Shown: positions 18,609 to 27,701, numbered from the stretch's first letter. The stretch: 64,000 nucleotides of DNA from Ignavibacteria bacterium (GCA_019187405.1 JABAQZ010000022.1:1-64000), one strand, 5' to 3'. Notes: generated from the sequence alone by a model not told the origin. A program made the numbers and translations.

Positions 18609-19649
18609 ATGACCGTTGTAAATGCACTGATTTTTGACAAACACTCCGGCGCAATGTGCTGCGATGAACAAACTTCTATTGGAGAAGTCAGAAAAATGCT
18701 GTCATCAGATAAAATACAAAAAATAGTTCCTTCTGTAGTCAGAAAAAACTGCAGACTCGAAGCTGTTTATGGCGGATCTGGTACTACTGCCATCGGCGAT
18801 GAAATCCGCCGGAGAATTAAATCAAGAATCAGAAATATTTATGAATCAGGATTGGGAAAAAACGACAACTCCTCTTGTCAGCTTTCGATTGATGAGATTT
18901 TTAAAATTGCTTATGATGAAATGATGAATGTTAAGCATAAGCATATAAACGATATTGTAAACGGATATTTTAATTTCGATACTTCTGATTACGTCAGAGG
19001 ATATTATAATGATAATGAAAAACAAAAGATTGAAATAAAACAGAAAGAGATTAAAGAAAAGGTATTCAATCTTATGAATTGGAATAATGCCTCGGAAGTT
19101 GACAGTATTTTCCTTAATTCGGCTATAATCGGAGGATTTGATGAATCGGGAGTTTTTAAAATATGCAAACTCAGCATGAAAACTGAAATGCTCCTGCAAA
19201 TGCCGTATTCAATTTTCGAAACTATTGGCTCCGGATCCGATTCTGCACAAATAATTTTTTCTGATTATATCGGAAGCAAAACCCTCGACGAAAGAAGAAA
19301 TCACATAGATAAAATCGAAGGCATGATTCAGCTCCTGAGAGCAACTAACGCTGCTGCAAAATATAATATGGGAGTTGGAGGATATTTCAATATTGTTCTC
19401 TTTGATTCAAAGCATGATAACCCTGATAAAAGATTTGCTGAAATATTGAATTCAAATTCAAAACTTGCAAGCGAAGTTGTATTTGCATATTATAATGATT
19501 TTATAAATTATGAAAACACTTACAGCATTATCAACGAACTTGTTTTCAAAAAAGAGAAATCTTTTGATGAACTCAACCGGATGTTTTTTAATATGTCTTC
19601 CGATAAAATTAAAATGCAGAGGTTTCTCAGAGGATATAAAGTTTGCTGA
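18609..19649 (+). CDS. proteasome-like Ntn-hydrolase paralogue B (Thr2/Asp19/Lys35 intact)
   Basis: A 346-residue paralogue of the preceding gene, alignable almost throughout (for example LEAVYGGSG against LEAVYGGAG, TLDERRNHIDKI against TLDERRNGIDKI, FLRGYK against LVLRGYK). Here the N-terminus is MTVVNALIFDKHSGAMCCDEQTS: removal of Met would expose Thr2 as nucleophile, with Asp19 and Lys35 (SSDKIQKI) standing 17 and 33 residues after it, against 16 and 32 for Thr1-Asp17-Lys33 in proteasome beta and HslV. TIGSGSDSAQIIFSDY and VGGYFNIVLFD match the later proteasome strands. Family relatives could include Anbu, HslV or connectase-type Ntn proteins; I cannot decide which. Substrate unknown. It sits between the formamidase and kynureninase genes. 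Confidence 0.72.
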   Translation: MTVVNALIFDKHSGAMCCDEQTSIGEVRKMLSSDKIQKIVPSVVRKNCRLEAVYGGSGTTAIGDEIRRRIKSRIRNIYESGLGKNDNSSCQLSIDEIFKIAYDEMMNVKHKHINDIVNGYFNFDTSDYVRGYYNDNEKQKIEIKQKEIKEKVFNLMNWNNASEVDSIFLNSAIIGGFDESGVFKICKLSMKTEMLLQMPYSIFETIGSGSDSAQIIFSDYIGSKTLDERRNHIDKIEGMIQLLRATNAAAKYNMGVGGYFNIVLFDSKHDNPDKRFAEILNSNSKLASEVVFAYYNDFINYENTYSIINELVFKKEKSFDELNRMFFNMSSDKIKMQRFLRGYKVC

Positions 19650-19694
19650 TGCTTAACCATTTTTTTCAACTTCAATAAATATACAAATCAGATT

Positions 19695-20954
19695 TTGAAA
19701 AATTTTACTCGTGATTTATCCTTCGCAATGGACGCGGATCAGGCGGATCCTTTAAAAAACTTCAGAGATAAATTTTTTATTCCAAAAGATAAAAACGGCA
19801 AAGATGTAATTTACTTTGCCGGTAATTCTCTAGGGCTTCAGCCTAAAACAGTCAGAGCTTACATCGAGCAGGAACTCAAAGACTGGGCGACTCTCGGTGT
19901 TGAAGGTCACTTACATGCAAAAAATCCCTGGCTTCCTTACCATGAGTTCCTTACTCAGCAAACTGCCGAATTGACTGGCGCAAAACCCGAAGAAGTAGTT
20001 AATATGAATTCTCTTTCGGTTAACCTCCATCTGCTCTTTGCTTCTTTTTACAAACCCAAAAAGTATAAAAATAAAATTGTAATTGAATCAAATGCTTTCC
20101 CATCTGATCATTATGCCGTTCAATCACAAATTAAATTTCATGGTTATGACATTGATAGTACTCTTGTTGAAGTTAAGCCTCGATTCGGTGAAGATAATTT
20201 AAGAACCGGAGATATTTTAGATTTCATTGAAATTTTTGGAGATTCCGTTTCATTGCTTTGGTTTGCCGGAGTAAATTATTATACGGGTCAGTCATTTGAA
20301 ATTGAAAAAATTGCTAATGCATGTCATAAAAAAAACATAATTGCCGGATTTGATCTTGCACATTCCGTCGGTAATACATTGCTGAAACTGCATGACTGGA
20401 ATGTTGATTTTGCGGTATGGTGTAATTATAAATATATGAACGGCGGTCCGGGATCTATTGGAGGTGCATTTATTCATGAAAAACATCTGAAGAATTATTC
20501 TCTTCCCAAATTTCTCGGATGGTGGGGACATGACAAAACAACCAGATTTCTTATGGGACATGATTATGTTCCTATTCCTACTGCCGAAAGCTGGCAACTC
20601 AGCAATCCTCCCATTCTTCAGCTTGCATCTCTAAAAGCTTCGCTTGATATTTTTGAAGAAGCAACAATGTCTGCTTTAAGAATGAAAAGCGAAATGCTTA
20701 CGGGATATCTTGAATTTCTAATTAAGGATAGCAATAATGACAACATTGAAATCATAACACCTTCGGATATAACTCAGCGAGGATGTCAGCTTTCTTTACG
20801 CATTAAGAAGAATGGAAAAGAAATGTATCATAGGATGATTTCTGAAGGCGTAATTTGTGACTGGAGAGAACCTGATGTTATAAGAGTTGCTCCGGTGCCA
20901 TTGTATAATGGATTTGCTGATGTATGGAATTTTTCAGAAAAACTAAGACAATAG
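19695..20954 (+). CDS. kynU: kynureninase
   Basis: A 419-residue PLP enzyme cleaving kynurenine to anthranilate (or 3-hydroxykynurenine to 3-hydroxyanthranilate) and alanine. Start is TTG at 19695. Fold type I signatures are complete: FAGNSLGLQP (residues 41-50), the PLP-binding GFDLAHSVGN (218-227), the Schiff-base Lys in CNYKYMNGGPG (K246), and GWWGH. The C-terminal CDWREPDVIRVAPVPLYN is also characteristic. The next gene, 18 nt on, encodes kynurenine 3-monooxygenase, so the physiological substrate is probably 3-hydroxykynurenine. Confidence 0.94.
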   Translation: MKNFTRDLSFAMDADQADPLKNFRDKFFIPKDKNGKDVIYFAGNSLGLQPKTVRAYIEQELKDWATLGVEGHLHAKNPWLPYHEFLTQQTAELTGAKPEEVVNMNSLSVNLHLLFASFYKPKKYKNKIVIESNAFPSDHYAVQSQIKFHGYDIDSTLVEVKPRFGEDNLRTGDILDFIEIFGDSVSLLWFAGVNYYTGQSFEIEKIANACHKKNIIAGFDLAHSVGNTLLKLHDWNVDFAVWCNYKYMNGGPGSIGGAFIHEKHLKNYSLPKFLGWWGHDKTTRFLMGHDYVPIPTAESWQLSNPPILQLASLKASLDIFEEATMSALRMKSEMLTGYLEFLIKDSNNDNIEIITPSDITQRGCQLSLRIKKNGKEMYHRMISEGVICDWREPDVIRVAPVPLYNGFADVWNFSEKLRQ

Positions 20955-20972
20955 CCTAACAAATTTTATTTA

Positions 20973-22334
20973 ATGAAAAAAATTACAATTGTAGGCGCAG
21001 GACTTGCCGGTTCATTGCTTGCCGTATATCTCTCAAAAAAAGGTTTTGAAGTTGGGATTTACGAAAGACGTCCGGATATGAGAAAGCATAATATCGGCGG
21101 AGGTAAATCCATAAACCTTGCTCTCTCCACGCGGGGCATTCATGCATTAAAGGAAGTTGGGCTGTATGATGAAATAAAAAAAATTGCGATTCCTATGTTC
21201 GGAAGAATGATTCATACAAAAGACGGCGATTTGAATTTCCAACGATACGGCAAAGATGATTCCGAATACATTAATGCCGTATCAAGAAGCGAACTGAATA
21301 AATCTCTGATGGACCTTGCCGAAAAAAATTCAAACATTAAAATTCACTTTTCCGAAAGATGCTGCGGAATTGATTTTGAAAAAAATGAAGTTAGTTTTTT
21401 AAATGATGATTCCGGCTCTGAGAAAAAAATGAAATATGAGATTTTAATTGCAACCGACGGCGCGACTTCCGCTGTAAGAATGGAAATGATGAAAAGACCG
21501 AGATTTAATTTTTCACAGCTTTATGAAAATTACGGTTATAAGGAATTGATCATACCTGCAGATGCCAATGGTAAGTTCAGAATGGAAGTAAATACACTTC
21601 ATATCTGGCCCCGCGGTTCTTTTATGCTTATTGCTCTGCCGAATCTTGATGGAAGCTTTACCTGCACTCTCTTTCTTGGATATGATAAATCACTTGGGCG
21701 TGAAAACAGTTTCGAATTTCTTGATAATGAAGACAGAGTCAGAAAGTTTTTTGAAACTAACTTTCCCGATTTTGTAAATCTCCATCCGGATTTTTCATCC
21801 GAATTTTTTCAAAATCCAGTCGGCTCTCTCATGACAGTTAAATGTTATCCATGGATTGTTAATGATAATGCAGCTCTGCTCGGTGATGCTTCCCATGCAA
21901 TTGTCCCTTTTTTCGGACAAGGTATGAATGCGGCTTTTGAAGATTGCGTATATCTTAATTCCTGTATTGATAAGTATAATGGTGACTGGGCAAAAATTTT
22001 CAACGAATATCAGAATTTAAGAAAAGTTAATTCAGATGCAATTGCTGATCTTGCTCAGGAAAATTTTATTGAAATGCGTGACCTTGTTGCCGATAAAAGA
22101 TTTTTATTGAAGAAAAAAATCGAAACCGAACTTTATAAAAAATATCCGGATACATTTGTACCTAAATATACTATGGTTACGTTTATGAGAATTCCATATT
22201 CTGTAGCTTTAAGAAGAGGAAGGATCCAAGAAAACATACTTAATAATCTAAGCTCCGATATTTCAGATGTTTCCGGACTTGACTTTAATTTCGCTGATAA
22301 ATTGATAAAAGAAAATCTTGACAAACTTATGTAA
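20973..22334 (+). CDS. kmo: kynurenine 3-monooxygenase
   Basis: A 453-residue FAD monooxygenase hydroxylating L-kynurenine with NADPH and O2. The dinucleotide-binding GAGLAGSLLAVYL opens the protein; GGGKSINLALSTRG is the substrate/FAD segment typical of KMO; SRSELNKSLMDLAE, LIATDGATSAVR and LLGDASHAIVPFFGQGMNAAFED (the GD motif) follow. The C-terminal helical region (FMRIPYSVALRRG) is membrane-targeting in eukaryotic KMO but here not strongly hydrophobic. It ends the kynurenine operon. Requires oxygen, so the organism is at least facultatively aerobic. Confidence 0.94.
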   Translation: MKKITIVGAGLAGSLLAVYLSKKGFEVGIYERRPDMRKHNIGGGKSINLALSTRGIHALKEVGLYDEIKKIAIPMFGRMIHTKDGDLNFQRYGKDDSEYINAVSRSELNKSLMDLAEKNSNIKIHFSERCCGIDFEKNEVSFLNDDSGSEKKMKYEILIATDGATSAVRMEMMKRPRFNFSQLYENYGYKELIIPADANGKFRMEVNTLHIWPRGSFMLIALPNLDGSFTCTLFLGYDKSLGRENSFEFLDNEDRVRKFFETNFPDFVNLHPDFSSEFFQNPVGSLMTVKCYPWIVNDNAALLGDASHAIVPFFGQGMNAAFEDCVYLNSCIDKYNGDWAKIFNEYQNLRKVNSDAIADLAQENFIEMRDLVADKRFLLKKKIETELYKKYPDTFVPKYTMVTFMRIPYSVALRRGRIQENILNNLSSDISDVSGLDFNFADKLIKENLDKLM

Positions 22335-22422
22335 TGCTTTTTATCTTAATGAAAAAAATCTACATTTTATAAAAGTCCGATTAATTTTAAATTAAGCGCA
22401 AAAATCCTACATCAGAACGAAA

Positions 22423-23610
22423 ATGTTTGAAGAATTTGTAGAAAAAAAGATTGAATCTGAAATTGACATTATTAAAAAACTCGCATCTTTAAGTAAGGAA
22501 AATATTCTTAAAAGCGGCATTTCGGAATTTACAAAAAATTTTCTGCTGGTTGAAGCAACTGTTAATTTAAATGAAGAAGCATTATCGAAGAACATTGAAA
22601 AAGCCAATAAGCTTTATTTCAATTATGCTTTGAGACCAAAATGGACGCTTCTTGCATACCTCTTTAACAATTTTGAATCACGTCCACCCGAAGATATAAT
22701 TCATAAACTTGATTATTTTCCTTTCTATAAATTTTATATAGATTCCATAAATAGTTTTCTTAAGCAGAATGCGCAGATATTCATTACTAAAAATGAAATA
22801 CGCTCGATAATCGAAGAAGCTGATAAAGTTATTCTAGAGAAACTTACTTCAGATATTACAAATGATAAAATTAAAAATTTTTTCAAACAGATTTTTCTTT
22901 TGAAATATAATGATGAAGCTGCCGTAAATCTCGAATCAGAAGTACCTTTTTCATTCTTAAAAATATTTCTTTCTGATAAATCTTATGAAGACCTTTTAAA
23001 AAAATTTCAGATTGTATCCGGTCTGCGTGATGACAGCAGTCTCAATCTTAAAGACATTATAAAAATATTATCAGATAAATATGCAAACGCAGAAATCGGA
23101 GCTGATTTAAGTGCAGTTTCTTCAGCTGAAAAAACCAAAGCTAAAACAAAGGAGGATCCAAATCAAATTACCGGCGTAAAAGAAAAAAAAATTATCAAAT
23201 CTGAAACGAAAGAAACGAAAGAAACGGAAGAAACGAAAGAAACGAAAGAAACGGAAGCGCAAAAGATTGAGGATAAAAAGAAAACCGGTATTTATTCGGA
23301 TGAACTTATTAAAGCCGGAAAAAATGAATTGCAAAAAATCCATGCGGAAGAAAAAAATTATACTGTAACCGATTTTAAAATTAATAAACTGCTTTCAGAA
23401 AAACTTAATGATAAAATAACTGAGATAGTTTATAATTCGGATTTAATTGACAAAAGCAAATCCTTCAGTAAACTGGAATCATACAAAACTTGGCTTGAAG
23501 CTTCCGGTCACCTGAAAGAAATATTTAAAAAAAATGAGGTTGATATTTACAATAAAAACGTAATTGAATTCATAAATCTGCTCGAAGAACATTTTAATAA
23601 GATGGAGTAA
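22423..23610 (+). CDS. hypothetical protein, helical, with Lys/Glu/Thr repeat linker
   Basis: A 395-residue protein I do not recognise. About residues 1-215 are predicted helical and charged (EEFVEKKIESEIDIIKKL, EIRSIIEEADKVILEKL); residues about 235-300 are a low-complexity K/E/T linker with repeated KET units; the last 100 residues form a second helical domain (KLLSEKLNDKITEIVYNSDLIDKSKS). No signal peptide or membrane segment. It ends 3 nt before the obgE start codon, so translation is probably coupled. A scaffold or regulatory partner of the GTPase is conceivable but not shown. Confidence 0.7.
   Translation: MFEEFVEKKIESEIDIIKKLASLSKENILKSGISEFTKNFLLVEATVNLNEEALSKNIEKANKLYFNYALRPKWTLLAYLFNNFESRPPEDIIHKLDYFPFYKFYIDSINSFLKQNAQIFITKNEIRSIIEEADKVILEKLTSDITNDKIKNFFKQIFLLKYNDEAAVNLESEVPFSFLKIFLSDKSYEDLLKKFQIVSGLRDDSSLNLKDIIKILSDKYANAEIGADLSAVSSAEKTKAKTKEDPNQITGVKEKKIIKSETKETKETEETKETKETEAQKIEDKKKTGIYSDELIKAGKNELQKIHAEEKNYTVTDFKINKLLSEKLNDKITEIVYNSDLIDKSKSFSKLESYKTWLEASGHLKEIFKKNEVDIYNKNVIEFINLLEEHFNKME
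23202..23257 (+). repeat. 9-bp in-frame tandem repeat coding for the K/E/T linker
   Basis: Six near-perfect copies of GAAACGAAA or GAAACGGAA. The period of three codons keeps the frame (KET/EET units), so copy-number change would lengthen or shorten only the linker. Confidence 0.85.
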
Positions 23611-23613
23611 CTA

Positions 23614-24627
23614 TTGTTTCTTGACCAAGCAAAAATATACGTCAAGTCAGGTAATGGAGGAAACGGATGCGTTAGTTTCAGAAGAGAAAAATTCGTTCCA
23701 AAAGGAGGTCCTAACGGTGGCGACGGCGGTAAAGGAGGAGACATAATTTTCAAAGCATCTTCACAATTATCTACCCTGATAGACTTTCGTTATAAATCAC
23801 ATTATCGAGCAGGAAGAGGCGCACATGGTGAAGGCGGTCTTAAAACGGGAAAAAACGGAAGTAATGAGACTATACTTGTTCCGTGCGGAAGCATTATCAA
23901 AGATTTTGACAGCGGCAAGATTATAGCCGAACTTTTAATTAATAATGACGCAAAAGTTATTTTAAAAGGCGGTAGAGGAGGAAAAGGAAATACACACTTC
24001 AAAAGTCCGACCAATAGAACCCCGCGAATGGCTCAGCCCGGAGAAGAAGGTAAAGAAAAAACTCTGTTAATAGAATTAAAACTTATTGCAGATGCAGGAC
24101 TTGTAGGATTCCCAAATTCAGGCAAATCAACTTTAATATCTAAACTCTCCGATGCAAAACCAAAAATCGCTGATTATCCGTTTACAACTTTAAAACCCAA
24201 TCTCGGTATTGTCCGATACAAAGAATATGACTCATTTGTTATTGCTGATATTCCGGGAATAATAGAAGGTGCATCAAAAGGCAAAGGTCTCGGTATAAGA
24301 TTTTTAAGGCATATTGAGAGAACAAGAGTTTTATTGTTTATGATTGATTCTTCGGAAATTAATGATAATGACTTTCATGATGAGATTTTGGAAGATTATT
24401 TTGTTTTGCTTAAAGAGCTTGAATCTTATGATCCGGTGCTTCTCAATAAACCCAGAATACTGTGCTTTACGAAAGCCGATATTATTTCGGATAAACTCAA
24501 AAAAGCCCTGCAAAGAGTAAAAATTAACGAAGAGAAAATTTTAATATCTTCCGTAACTGGCGAAAATCTGAAGCAGCTGAAAGAATTAATCTGGAAAAAA
24601 ATATCTGAAGCTAAAACTCAGGAGTAA
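23614..24627 (+). CDS. obgE: GTPase ObgE/CgtA
   Basis: A 337-residue ribosome-assembly and stress GTPase. Start is TTG at 23614 (FLDQAKIYVKSGNGGNGC). The N-terminal glycine-rich Obg fold is unmistakable (FVPKGGPNGGDGGKGG; GRGGKGNTHFKSPTN). G domain: GFPNSGKST (G1), DYPFTTLKPNLG (G2), ADIPGIIEGA (G3), FTKADI (G4), SSVTGE (G5). No C-terminal extension beyond the G domain, the short form. Downstream, surE follows after 45 nt. Confidence 0.96.
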   Translation: MFLDQAKIYVKSGNGGNGCVSFRREKFVPKGGPNGGDGGKGGDIIFKASSQLSTLIDFRYKSHYRAGRGAHGEGGLKTGKNGSNETILVPCGSIIKDFDSGKIIAELLINNDAKVILKGGRGGKGNTHFKSPTNRTPRMAQPGEEGKEKTLLIELKLIADAGLVGFPNSGKSTLISKLSDAKPKIADYPFTTLKPNLGIVRYKEYDSFVIADIPGIIEGASKGKGLGIRFLRHIERTRVLLFMIDSSEINDNDFHDEILEDYFVLLKELESYDPVLLNKPRILCFTKADIISDKLKKALQRVKINEEKILISSVTGENLKQLKELIWKKISEAKTQE

Positions 24628-24672
24628 GTTTTTATGTGTTTTAAATTTTATATTAATGAAATTAAATAGTAA

Positions 24673-25443
24673 ATGAAAAAGCCTTTAATTCTTATATCAA
24701 ATGATGACGGCATCGAATCTGACGGAATAAGAACTTTGTGGAGAGAAATAAGAAAATTTGCCGAAGTTGTTGTTGTCGCTCCGCATACTCAGCAAAGTGC
24801 GGTAGGGCATGCCGTAACGGTTTCAAATCCTATTCGAGTCAGAAAAAACTTAATCGATAAAAATTTTTACGGATTTGCAGTGGAAGGTTCACCTGCAGAT
24901 TCAGTTAAACTTGCTGTAAGAAATCTTCTCAAAGGAAGAAAAATAGATCTGCTCCTTTCAGGCATAAATCATGGATCAAATACTGCAATTAATATTATTT
25001 ATTCGGGCACTGTTTCTGCCGCTACCGAAGGAACCATTCTCGGGATTCCTTCGATTGCTGTTTCGCTTGCAAGTTATACATTCAATGACTTCTCTGCCTC
25101 TGCAGTTTTTGCAGCTAAACTTTCAAAGTATGTTTTAAAAAAAGGCTTGCCTAAAGGAACACTTTTGAATGTAAATGTGCCGGCAGTTAAAAAAGAAAAG
25201 ATTAAAGGAGTTCTGATGACCATGCAGGGAAAATCTGTTTGGGATGATCACTATGAATCAAGACTCGATCCTAATAAAAGAGAATACTTCTGGCTAACCG
25301 GTAAAATGAAAATTTTGGATAAAAATAACAGCTGCGATGAAATTGCAGTAAATGAAAATTACATTTCGGTAACTCCCGTTCATTATGACCTTACTGATTA
25401 TGTTACACTTGAAAAAATTAAGAGCTGGAAAATAAAATTATAA
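24673..25443 (+). CDS. surE: 5'/3'-nucleotidase SurE
   Basis: A 256-residue survival-protein phosphatase acting on nucleoside monophosphates. The N-terminal metal site is ISNDDGIESDGI (Asp-Asp pair), followed by VVVVAPHTQQSAVGHAVT, VEGSPADSVKLAV and LLSGINHGSNTAINIIYSGTVSAATEG, all diagnostic. Length is normal. Cytosolic. It is the last gene of the 22.4-25.4 kb run and is closed by a hairpin shared with the convergent cyclophilin gene. Confidence 0.95.
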   Translation: MKKPLILISNDDGIESDGIRTLWREIRKFAEVVVVAPHTQQSAVGHAVTVSNPIRVRKNLIDKNFYGFAVEGSPADSVKLAVRNLLKGRKIDLLLSGINHGSNTAINIIYSGTVSAATEGTILGIPSIAVSLASYTFNDFSASAVFAAKLSKYVLKKGLPKGTLLNVNVPAVKKEKIKGVLMTMQGKSVWDDHYESRLDPNKREYFWLTGKMKILDKNNSCDEIAVNENYISVTPVHYDLTDYVTLEKIKSWKIKL

Positions 25444-25473
25444 AAAAAGCTGTTTGATTGCTCAAACAGCTTT
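25442..25473. terminator. bidirectional terminator between surE and the cyclophilin gene
   Basis: AAAGCTGTTTGA (25446-25457), loop TTGC, TCAAACAGCTTT (25462-25473). The A run to the left gives a U run for the minus-strand transcript; the plus-strand side has only three T. Confidence 0.8.
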
Positions 25474-25494
25474 AATCAAATCAAAAAATCAATT

Positions 25495-26175
25495 TTACTT
25501 ATCAGTTAGAGTAACTTTAATCATTTTTACATCTTCGACAGGTTTGTCGTTTTGACCTGTTTTTACTTTTCCGATTTTCTTTACAACATCCATTCCCTCC
25601 ACTACTTCACCAAATATTGCATGCTTACCGTCAAGCCAAGGTGTAGCATCAAGCGTAATGAAGAATTGCGATGTTCCTGTGTTTGGTCCTCTATTTGCCA
25701 TTGATAGAATACCAGCTTTGGAATGTTTTAAGCCTTCGCCGAATTCGTCTTTAATAGTTTCCTTCGAACCTCCTGTACCGGTTCCCGTTGGATCTCCGCC
25801 TTGTATCATAAATCCGTCAATCACTCTGTGAAAAATCAATCCGTTGTAAAATCCCTGTTTGATTAGCTTCTTAAAATTACCTGTTGTAATGGGAGCTTTG
25901 TCAGTATAAAGCTTAATCTTTATCGTTCCCATATTTGTTTCCATTTTAACAAAGTCTCCATCTGCTGATTTTGTAACTTCGTCTTTTGCTTCGGTTTCTG
26001 TTTTTGTCATTGCTGTATCTTTCTTTTCGGTTGTTTGTGTATTTGTCTGTTGAGTTGTTTTAGTTTCCGTTTTTGGCTTTTCTTCTGTCTTTGTAGTTTC
26101 ATTTTTTTCTCCGCATCCGAGAATTGCAGCCATAAAGACGATTAAAAGTAAAAACGAGAATGATTTAATTTTCAT
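25495..26175 (-). CDS. lipoprotein peptidyl-prolyl cis-trans isomerase (cyclophilin type)
   Basis: A 226-residue secreted foldase. Residues 1-20 are a lipoprotein signal with lipobox ILGC (Cys21 lipidated), then a Thr/Lys/Glu-rich spacer to about residue 75, then a cyclophilin domain: FHRVIDGFMIQGGDPTGTGTG (catalytic Arg and Gln), MANRGPNTGTSQFFI, WLDGKHAIFGEVVEGMDVV. It would assist folding of periplasmic or outer-membrane proteins. A strong AAGGAG box lies 8 nt before the start codon. Confidence 0.93.
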   Translation of the reverse strand: MKIKSFSFLLLIVFMAAILGCGEKNETTKTEEKPKTETKTTQQTNTQTTEKKDTAMTKTETEAKDEVTKSADGDFVKMETNMGTIKIKLYTDKAPITTGNFKKLIKQGFYNGLIFHRVIDGFMIQGGDPTGTGTGGSKETIKDEFGEGLKHSKAGILSMANRGPNTGTSQFFITLDATPWLDGKHAIFGEVVEGMDVVKKIGKVKTGQNDKPVEDVKMIKVTLTDK

Positions 26176-26218
26176 TACTTATTGCTCCTTGTTTATATAA
26201 TTAGTTGTTTGTTAAAAA

Positions 26219-27244
26219 TTAAAACTGTTTTAAGAATCTAATATCATTTTCATAAAAAATTCGGATATCGGGAATTCCGTGTTTTACCATTAGGGTCCTC
26301 TCGATTCCCATTCCGAAAGCAAAGCCGGAATATACTTCAGGATCGTATCCGACCATTTTAAAAACATTCGGGTCAACCATCCCGCATCCTGCAATTTCAA
26401 GCCAGCCAGTATATTTACATACATTGCAGCCTTTTGATTTACAAAGGTAACATTCTACATCCATCTCAGCTGACGGTTCGGTGAAAGGAAAATAAGAAGG
26501 TCTAAGTCTGGTCTTGAGACTCTTGCCAAAATATTCTTTTGCAAAATAATTAAGCGTTCCTTTCAATGCTCTAAATGTAACTTTCTTATCGACATATAAG
26601 CCTTCAATCTGATGAAAGAATGCAAGACTGCGCGAACTGATAGCTTCGTTTCTGTAACATTTACCCGGTACTATTACCCTGACCGGCGGTTTTGTATTTT
26701 CCATAACCCGTATCTGACCAGGAGAAGTATGTGTTCTCAACAGATAAACTCTGTCTTTACCTTTGCCGTCAACATAAAAGGTATCCTGCATATCTCTGGA
26801 TGGATGATAAGCCGGGGTATTTAGTGCGTCAAAATTATGATATTCATCTTCGATTTCATTGCCATAATAAACCTTGAATCCTATATTCTCGAATATACCA
26901 TTAATCTCTTCTATTGCCTGAGCAATCAGATGCTTTGTGCCTTTGTTTCCGGTTCTTCCAGGAAGAGAATAATCCGTTTTACTTTCATTAACGGACATTC
27001 CAGAATTCAGGTCTTCCTTTTTTTTGTCAAAGATTTCCTGTAGAAAATTTTTAAACTCATTGAGCGCTTTACCCGTTTTACCCTTGGATTCTTTATCAAC
27101 ACTTTTAAATTCTTCAAAAAGCGAGTGCAGAATTCCATTCCGGCTTAGATATTTAATTCTGAATTCTTCCAGACTTTTTAAATCTTTTACGGAATCAATC
27201 CCTGCCGAGACTTCTGTTTTAAGATTATTTAATTTTTCAATCAC
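26219..27244 (-). CDS. pheS: phenylalanine--tRNA ligase alpha subunit
   Basis: A 341-residue class II synthetase subunit. N-terminal coiled-coil arm (about 1-85), then YSLPGR, the HPSRDMQDTFYV segment, motif 2 (VIVPGKCYRNEAISSRS, FHQIEGLYVD), and motif 3 (GMGIERTLMVKHGIPDIR). A CxxC-rich insertion (CYLCKSKGCNVCKYTGW) before EIAGCGMV probably binds zinc. It functions as an (alpha-beta)2 enzyme with PheT, but pheT is not adjacent: the downstream neighbour is the cyclophilin gene. A hairpin in the 80-nt gap after rplT may control its expression. Confidence 0.96.
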   Translation of the reverse strand: MIEKLNNLKTEVSAGIDSVKDLKSLEEFRIKYLSRNGILHSLFEEFKSVDKESKGKTGKALNEFKNFLQEIFDKKKEDLNSGMSVNESKTDYSLPGRTGNKGTKHLIAQAIEEINGIFENIGFKVYYGNEIEDEYHNFDALNTPAYHPSRDMQDTFYVDGKGKDRVYLLRTHTSPGQIRVMENTKPPVRVIVPGKCYRNEAISSRSLAFFHQIEGLYVDKKVTFRALKGTLNYFAKEYFGKSLKTRLRPSYFPFTEPSAEMDVECYLCKSKGCNVCKYTGWLEIAGCGMVDPNVFKMVGYDPEVYSGFAFGMGIERTLMVKHGIPDIRIFYENDIRFLKQF

Positions 27245-27273
27245 TTATTGGAAACTTTACATTCAAATGAAAC

Positions 27274-27297
27274 AAGGCGAATAATGTAATTCGCCTT
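27274..27297. terminator. hairpin between rplT and pheS (terminator or attenuator)
   Basis: AAGGCGAAT (27274-27282), loop of six, ATTCGCCTT (27289-27297). On the minus strand it follows rplT and precedes pheS, but the U tract on that side is weak (TTGTTTC), so partial termination is more likely than full. Confidence 0.5.
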
Positions 27298-27324
27298 TTC
27301 AAAATGTATTTTTAGTTTTGCGGA

Positions 27325-27672
27325 TTATTTTAAAGCAAATTTGACAATTTCAGAAAATGCTTCTGTATTGCTATAGGCAAGATCAGCAAGAATTTTTCTG
27401 TTTATGTCAATATTCTTTTTGTTCAGTGCATTAATGAGCTTGGAATATGTCGTGTCATTCAGCCTTGCTGCTGCATTTATTCTTGCTATCCAAAGACTTT
27501 TGTATTCTCTCTTTTTAAGTCTTCTGTCTCTGTAAGCATGAGTCAGACCTTTTTCGACTGAATTTTTTGCAACTGTATATACTTTGCTTCTTGCGCCAAC
27601 ATATCCTTTTGCATCTTTCAGAATTCTTTTTCTTCGTCTGTGAGATGCGACTTTATTTTTTGAGCGGGGCAT
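27325..27672 (-). CDS. rplT: 50S ribosomal protein L20
   Basis: A 115-residue rRNA-binding assembly protein. The family start [29 protein letters not shown] and the core [31 protein letters not shown] are complete. An AAGGAG box precedes the ATG. L20 autoregulates the infC-rpmI-rplT operon in E. coli and B. subtilis; whether it does here is not visible. Confidence 0.97.
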   Translation of the reverse strand: MPRSKNKVASHRRRKRILKDAKGYVGARSKVYTVAKNSVEKGLTHAYRDRRLKKREYKSLWIARINAAARLNDTTYSKLINALNKKNIDINRKILADLAYSNTEAFSEIVKFALK

Positions 27673-27701
27673 TTAATCTCCTTAAAATATTAATAAAAAT
27701 T

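Noticed and set aside
16715-22334. Complete tryptophan-to-NAD pathway
   Set aside because: No tryptophan or indoleamine dioxygenase and no 3-hydroxyanthranilate dioxygenase are present; only the middle steps are encoded here.
23202-23257. CRISPR-like short repeat
   Set aside because: The repeats are contiguous 9-mers coding for a K/E/T linker with no spacers. No CRISPR array was found anywhere in the window.
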